From Anaerolineae bacterium (lineage in GTDB: Bacteria > Chloroflexota > Anaerolineae > Aggregatilineales > Phototrophicaceae), in contig JALHQT010000006.1 of the NCBI GenBank assembly GCA_022841825.1, positions 62,001 through 126,000 on the forward strand: a stretch of 64,000 bases of DNA, given 5' to 3'. The position numbers and the translations under genes are program-made. Each line of letters starts with the position of its first letter. The first letter of the stretch is position 1. The notes under the pieces were generated by a model, which saw nothing but the letters and a program-made list of their open reading frames with translations, was not told where the DNA came from and did not search any database. Below, one piece after another: positions 60,287-64,000 of this stretch.

Positions 60287-61306
60287 ATGCCATCCCATGA
60301 AACCCAGACCCGTTCAGTGATGCTCGTCGATCTGCCGCTGGTGCGGCGCGTCTGCGATAAAGGCGTCCTCCTGGACAGCGAACTGGCTTATGCGCGTGCA
60401 GCGGGGGGACCGCAAGGTGCAATTCTGTCGAGCATCATCCTGCCACAGCGCAACATCCAGACGCTGATCTCCAAGTGCGATAAGCAGAGCGTCATCGGGC
60501 AGTTCCGCATGAAGCCGGATGACCAACTGGCACAGATCGTCACGATTGCGCCCGCGCTCGAAGAAGAGACGGAAGACAACACCGTCTGGCTGCACGCCAT
60601 CGACGCGATGACGATAGCAGCAGGTAAGCGCGGCGCACACATGATCACCGCCGAAATTGACGAACGCAGCGCCATGTTCACGACACTGCGGCGCGCTGGT
60701 TTCGCCGTCTACGCACGCCAGGAAATCTGGCGGCGCGAACCAGGGCAGCCGACTCCCGCCAACATCACGCCCGCCATGCTGACGGACGAGACCGACGCGG
60801 ATGCCATGGACATTCAACTGCTCTACAGCAACATCGTCCCCCGCCTGGTGCAGCCTTTTGCCGTGCCTTCGAGCGAAAGCGAAGGACTGGTCTACCGCCA
60901 GAACGGGCAGGTTCAGGGCTACATCGCCCTTTCGGAAGGCAAGTACGGCATCTACATCATGCCGTTCCTGCATCCCGACATTCTCTTTAGCGAGGCATCC
61001 GCCATTATCGCCGCGGCAATTGCCCATACGGCGAAGGCGGAAAAGCTGCCGGTATATGTCTGCGTGCGTCGGTTCCAGGACTGGTTGGAAGACGGGCTTG
61101 CCGTCCTCGGCTTTGCACCGATCAGCCAACAGGCAGTCATGGTGCGGCATATCGCAGCCGGGGTGCGTCACGCAGTCTTCGCACCCATTTCGCACACGCT
61201 GGAGGTCATCCCCAACACGGTGCGCCCGCCGACGAGCCGGGTCGGCGACTTATCGGATTTTTATGCACCAGGGGTGGACAGCGATACTGAATGGAACGCC
61301 GGATAA
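60287..61306 (+). CDS. GNAT-like protein upstream of the R3H/AAA ATPase
   Basis: A 339-residue cytoplasmic protein with a two-part layout. Residues ~60-150 look like a degenerate GNAT domain (AAGKRGAHMITAEIDERSAM, FTTLRRAGFAVYARQEIWRR), and the second half (LQPFAVP, EGLVYRQNGQVQGYIALSE, LPVYVCVRRFQDWLEDGLAV, then LGFAPISQQAVMVRHIA) again has GNAT-like strands. The usual R/Q-x-x-G-x-G/A acetyl-CoA loop is not visible, so catalysis is doubtful. It overlaps the next gene by 16 bases, suggesting coupled translation and related function. Start chosen at 60287 by AGGAG and loss of coding character upstream. Confidence 0.7.
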   Translation: MPSHETQTRSVMLVDLPLVRRVCDKGVLLDSELAYARAAGGPQGAILSSIILPQRNIQTLISKCDKQSVIGQFRMKPDDQLAQIVTIAPALEEETEDNTVWLHAIDAMTIAAGKRGAHMITAEIDERSAMFTTLRRAGFAVYARQEIWRREPGQPTPANITPAMLTDETDADAMDIQLLYSNIVPRLVQPFAVPSSESEGLVYRQNGQVQGYIALSEGKYGIYIMPFLHPDILFSEASAIIAAAIAHTAKAEKLPVYVCVRRFQDWLEDGLAVLGFAPISQQAVMVRHIAAGVRHAVFAPISHTLEVIPNTVRPPTSRVGDLSDFYAPGVDSDTEWNAG

Positions 61307-62949
61307 CCGACAACATCTCCGAACTCAAGCGCGTCCTGCCGACCCACATCACGCGCCGACTGGAAGAATTGGGTCGTATTGATGATCTTCTGGAGGTCGT
61401 TCTCGACCTGGGGCGCGTGCCTACTGCGCGCTATATCACCGGTGAGGTCGAACTCACCGACAAGGAAGTCGCCCGTTTCGACCTCGACGCTATCGTCGAA
61501 AGCATCGGCGATTTCGACGCGGACAACCGCGCGGGCATCGAACGCACGCTGCACCGTATCTCCGCGATTCGCAACCGTCGCGGCGATGTCGTCGGTCTGA
61601 CGTGCCGCGTCGGGCGTGCCGTCTACGGCACCATCGACATCATCCAGGATTTGATTGACTCCGGTCAAAGCCTGCTCATGCTCGGACCGCCCGGCGTCGG
61701 TAAAACGACCATGCTGCGCGAAAGCGCGCGTGTGCTCGCCGAGTCGCGCCGCGTGGTCATCGTCGATACATCCAACGAGATCGGTGGCGACGGCGATGTG
61801 CCGCATCCCGCCGTCGGCAAGGCGCGCCGGATGCAGGTGAGCAAGCCGGAACGCCAGCACGAGGTCATGATCGAAGCGGTCGAAAATCACAATCCCGAAG
61901 TCATCGTGATCGATGAAATCGGGCGCGAGCTGGAAGCGCACGCGGCGCGCACGATTGCCGAACGCGGCGTCCAACTTATCGGCACCGCGCACGGCACCGC
62001 GCTGGAAAACCTGCTGATGAATCCGACACTCTCGGATCTCGTCGGCGGCATCCAGACGGTCACGCTTGGCGACGAAGAAGCGCGCCGTCGCGGGACGCAG
62101 AAGACGGTGCTGGAACGTAAATCGCCGCCCACCTTCGACGTGCTGATCGAGATTCAGACGCGCGACCGCCTGATCGTGCATGAAGATGTCGCCGTAGCCG
62201 TCGATGGCATTCTGCGGGCGCGCCAGGTACAGGCGGAACTGCGGTACCGCAATCAGGAAGGCGAACTGATCTACGAGCCGCACTTTCCGGAGGTGCGCGC
62301 GCTCAACGAGCAGCGTGGACGGGACGGGCGTGCGCTCGGCGGCGACCGCGGCGCATCGGGCAGCAGTCGGCGAGGCAGTTACACCAACGGCAGCACGCGA
62401 AGCCCGAACAGCGATCCGGACATGCGTGAGTCGCGCCCGCTTGCACGCCCGGAAGTCCTGGGTGAAAGCCGCCCTCAGGGGATGCGTGTCTATGCCTATG
62501 GCGTCGCGCGCAATCGTCTGCAGCAGGCGTCTCGGCGGTTGCATGTGCCGCTGACGGTGGTCGATGAAGTGAGCGGTGCCGACTCCATCGTCACGCTTAA
62601 GAACTACTACCGCCGCCGCCCCAAGGTGCTGGTGGATGCCGAACGACGTGGCACGCCGATCTATGTCCTGCGCGCCAACACCGTGTCACAAATGGAGAGC
62701 TTCCTGGGCGACATGTTCAATCTGGAAGGCAGCGCCGACGATGGCGGCGATCCATTTGAGGAGGCGATGCGTGAGGCGCGTGCCGCCATCCTGCGCGTGC
62801 AATCCGGCACACAGTCGGTCGATCTGACGCCGCAGGACGCGCATATCCGCCGCATTCAACATCAGATGGCGCGCAAGGCGCGGCTCGAAAGCGAGAGCTA
62901 CGGCGAAGAGCCGGAACGCCGTGTGCGTATTTCTCGTCGCGCCGGATAA
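61291..62949 (+). CDS. R3H domain-containing AAA ATPase (Ycf45/SpoIIIAA-like)
   Basis: A 552-residue ATPase with a single-stranded nucleic acid-binding R3H domain. Residues ~1-110 form an N-terminal domain resembling SpoIIIAA. The P-loop is GPPGVGKTT at 132-140; Walker B is PEVIVIDEIGRELEA; GTAHGTALENLLMNP is a conserved sensor region. A linker rich in Ser/Arg (~350-375) precedes a beta-rich middle (LNVPLTVVDEVSGAD-like region) and the C-terminal R3H domain with IRRIQHQMARKARLESESYG and PERRVRI. The homologous chloroplast protein is Ycf45; cellular role unknown, possibly RNA or ssDNA handling. It overlaps the upstream gene by 16 bases. Confidence 0.92.
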   Translation: MERRITDNISELKRVLPTHITRRLEELGRIDDLLEVVLDLGRVPTARYITGEVELTDKEVARFDLDAIVESIGDFDADNRAGIERTLHRISAIRNRRGDVVGLTCRVGRAVYGTIDIIQDLIDSGQSLLMLGPPGVGKTTMLRESARVLAESRRVVIVDTSNEIGGDGDVPHPAVGKARRMQVSKPERQHEVMIEAVENHNPEVIVIDEIGRELEAHAARTIAERGVQLIGTAHGTALENLLMNPTLSDLVGGIQTVTLGDEEARRRGTQKTVLERKSPPTFDVLIEIQTRDRLIVHEDVAVAVDGILRARQVQAELRYRNQEGELIYEPHFPEVRALNEQRGRDGRALGGDRGASGSSRRGSYTNGSTRSPNSDPDMRESRPLARPEVLGESRPQGMRVYAYGVARNRLQQASRRLHVPLTVVDEVSGADSIVTLKNYYRRRPKVLVDAERRGTPIYVLRANTVSQMESFLGDMFNLEGSADDGGDPFEEAMREARAAILRVQSGTQSVDLTPQDAHIRRIQHQMARKARLESESYGEEPERRVRISRRAG

Positions 62950-63005
62950 TTCTGAATCCTACACACCCCACTCGCTCCGAGCGGGGCGCATGAGGAGCGA
63001 ACACC

Positions 63006-63389
63006 ATGTCACGATACCCGTCATTGCTGCGCAGCCTGTTGTTCGCTCCTGCGCTGATGCTTGTCCTGGTTGCCTGCAACCTGACGAACGTGCCGCGCAC
63101 CCCCACGCCGCAGCCCACCCCCATCCCGCTCATCCTGCCCACGACCCCACCCATCATCGCGCCGGGCACAATCATCACGCCGGTTGGCGGCGGCGCGACG
63201 ACAGGCGGTTCGCCCTGCCCGCTGACACCGATCACATGGGTGGCTTATACCGTCCTGCCTGGCGACAGCCTCGGCGCGATTTCGGTCGCGGTCGATACCC
63301 CTTTGCAGGAACTTGTGATCAACAACTGCCTGGCGGACGCCAACTCGCTGTTTGTCGATCAGGTCATCTACCTGCCGCGCTTTCCGTGA
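63006..63389 (+). CDS. Lipoprotein with a LysM domain
   Basis: A 127-residue exported lipoprotein. The N-terminal LRSLLFAPALMLVLVAC contains a lipobox (LVAC). A Pro/Thr-rich spacer (TPTPQPTPIPLILPTTPP) leads to a C-terminal LysM domain: TWVAYTVLPGDSLGAISVAV, then LQELVINNCLADANSLFVDQ and VIYLPRF. LysM domains bind N-acetylglucosamine polymers such as peptidoglycan. GAGGAG precedes the ATG. Confidence 0.88.
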   Translation: MSRYPSLLRSLLFAPALMLVLVACNLTNVPRTPTPQPTPIPLILPTTPPIIAPGTIITPVGGGATTGGSPCPLTPITWVAYTVLPGDSLGAISVAVDTPLQELVINNCLADANSLFVDQVIYLPRFP

Positions 63390-63419
63390 TGCAACCCAAT
63401 GTCAGCCTGCGTCGTAAAG

Positions 63420-63499
63420 TAACGAATGACGAGTAACAAGTCTCCACTTGTTACCCGTTACGCGGGACGACACATGGGTCGTCCCCTACTCGTTACTCA
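63420..63499. repeat. Composite of the second and first repeat families
   Basis: GAGTAACAAGT and ACTTGTTAC flank a short loop (63431-63453; second family), followed by GGGACGAC-acatgg-GTCGTCCC with CTAC tail (63464-63489; first family) and then CTCGTTACTCAACAC. Confidence 0.65.
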
Positions 63500-63513
63500 A
63501 CACTGAGATCACT

Positions 63514-64000
63514 ATGAACAACCCTCCACATCACTGGCTGGATGCCCTGACCGACGGGCAGTGGGTGCGCGATTGGACGAGCCTGAATGCGAACCTTGTC
63601 TTTGGCATCTTTTACTGGACGGCGCTTTCGGTCGTGTTTGGATTGGGGATCAGCCTGGCAATCGTCATCATCGGCATTCCACTGGTGCTGCTTGCCTTCC
63701 ACGGCGCACGCTCGCTCGCCGCGCTCGATCATCAGGTGACGGCGGCGCTGCTCAACCGCGCGCCCCGCATCATCGAAGAAGACCTCGACATGGCAGGCAG
63801 CGGTCTGTTGGGACGGCTGGGCATGGTGCTGCGCAGCGCGCGAACCTGGCGCAGCCTGATCTACCTCGCGCTCAAGCTGCCGCTTGGCGCGCTCACGGCG
63901 AGCGTCGCCTGGACGCTGCTGCCGTTCATGGCATTCGAGGCGCTCATCCTGGGACCGCTGACCATCAACACGGGCATGGTCACCTTCCGCCTCCTCCACG
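63514..64000 (+). CDS. Sensor-domain protein, N-terminal part
   Basis: An open frame from the ATG at 63514 to the window edge, 162 codons. After a short polar start (MNNPPHHWLDALTDGQWVRD) come two membrane helices (LVFGIFYWTALSVVFGLGIS and LAIVIIGIPLVLLAFHGARS), a polar segment with RAPRIIEEDLDMAGSGLLGR, and further helices (LIYLALKLPLGALTASVAWT). This matches the putative membrane sensor domain found at the N-terminus of some two-component histidine kinases in actinobacteria and Chloroflexota. The kinase part would lie beyond the edge and is not visible. Confidence 0.75.
   Translation, partial: MNNPPHHWLDALTDGQWVRDWTSLNANLVFGIFYWTALSVVFGLGISLAIVIIGIPLVLLAFHGARSLAALDHQVTAALLNRAPRIIEEDLDMAGSGLLGRLGMVLRSARTWRSLIYLALKLPLGALTASVAWTLLPFMAFEALILGPLTINTGMVTFRLLH

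Noticed and set aside
61261-62544. A 427-codon minus-strand open frame
   Set aside because: It is antisense to the R3H/AAA ATPase, whose motifs are complete.

Overview
The window looks like chromosomal DNA of a free-living, GC-rich heterotroph (roughly 60% G+C by eye), most likely a member of the Chloroflexota (Anaerolineae-like). This rests on overall character: many solute-binding ABC importers, a Ycf45-type ATPase with an R3H domain, homospermidine synthase, large exported beta-rich proteins, and gaps full of short palindromic repeats. There is no rRNA or other strong phylogenetic marker, so the assignment is an inference. I see no prophage, IS element, CRISPR array or origin.

Layout. 0-4.1 kb: a neutral-lipid locus with a fatty-acyl thioester reductase (cut by the window edge), a patatin-type lipase, a wax ester synthase/diacylglycerol acyltransferase fused to an SCP2-like lipid-carrier domain, and a small helical protein behind a perfect CRP-type box. 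4.1-16.1 kb: carbohydrate uptake and oxidation, with a SorC regulator, a ribulose-phosphate-epimerase-like enzyme, a Gfo/Idh oxidoreductase, a CUT1 sugar importer without ATPase, a GMC oxidoreductase, a GlcG-like protein and a ROK kinase, facing an FGGY kinase and a ribose-type permease. 16.3 kb: a tRNA-Arg(CCT) with unusual tertiary bases. 16.4-22.7 kb: a TetR regulator with its operator and a complete spermidine/putrescine importer (potBCDA order). 23-27.5 kb: a 1,511-residue exported protein with thrombospondin type 3 repeats. 27.6-35.4 kb: homospermidine synthase, an amidohydrolase, a zinc metalloprotease, a J-domain protein, an SDR enzyme, a TetR/acetyltransferase pair sharing an operator, and a nuclease lipoprotein. 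35.5-39.8 kb: an ECF42-type sigma factor with its DGPF partner, then a CopC/CopD copper protein. 39.9-43.7 kb: a ribose-type ATPase and binding protein without permease, beside an erythritol/threitol-type dehydrogenase. 44-51.4 kb: SDR, unknown protein, DUF427, HAD hydrolase, and a PadR-controlled MacB-like ABC system. 51.5-59.9 kb: an esterase-like protein lacking its nucleophile, an oligopeptide importer without ATPases, AzlCD, a BenE transporter and a flavin oxidoreductase. 60-64 kb: a GNAT-like protein overlapping an R3H/AAA ATPase, a LysM lipoprotein and the start of a sensor protein.

How it works together. The organism appears to live by importing sugars, polyols, polyamines and peptides and may store carbon as wax ester or triacylglycerol. 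Several importers here are incomplete (missing ATPase or permease), so subunits are probably shared or encoded elsewhere. In all four operons where a binding-protein gene is followed by another transporter gene, a strong hairpin or nested inverted repeat sits directly after the binding-protein gene. Gaps carry at least four families of inverted repeats; the commonest is a palindrome ending in GTAGGGG/CCCCTAC whose inner stem differs from copy to copy while staying self-complementary.
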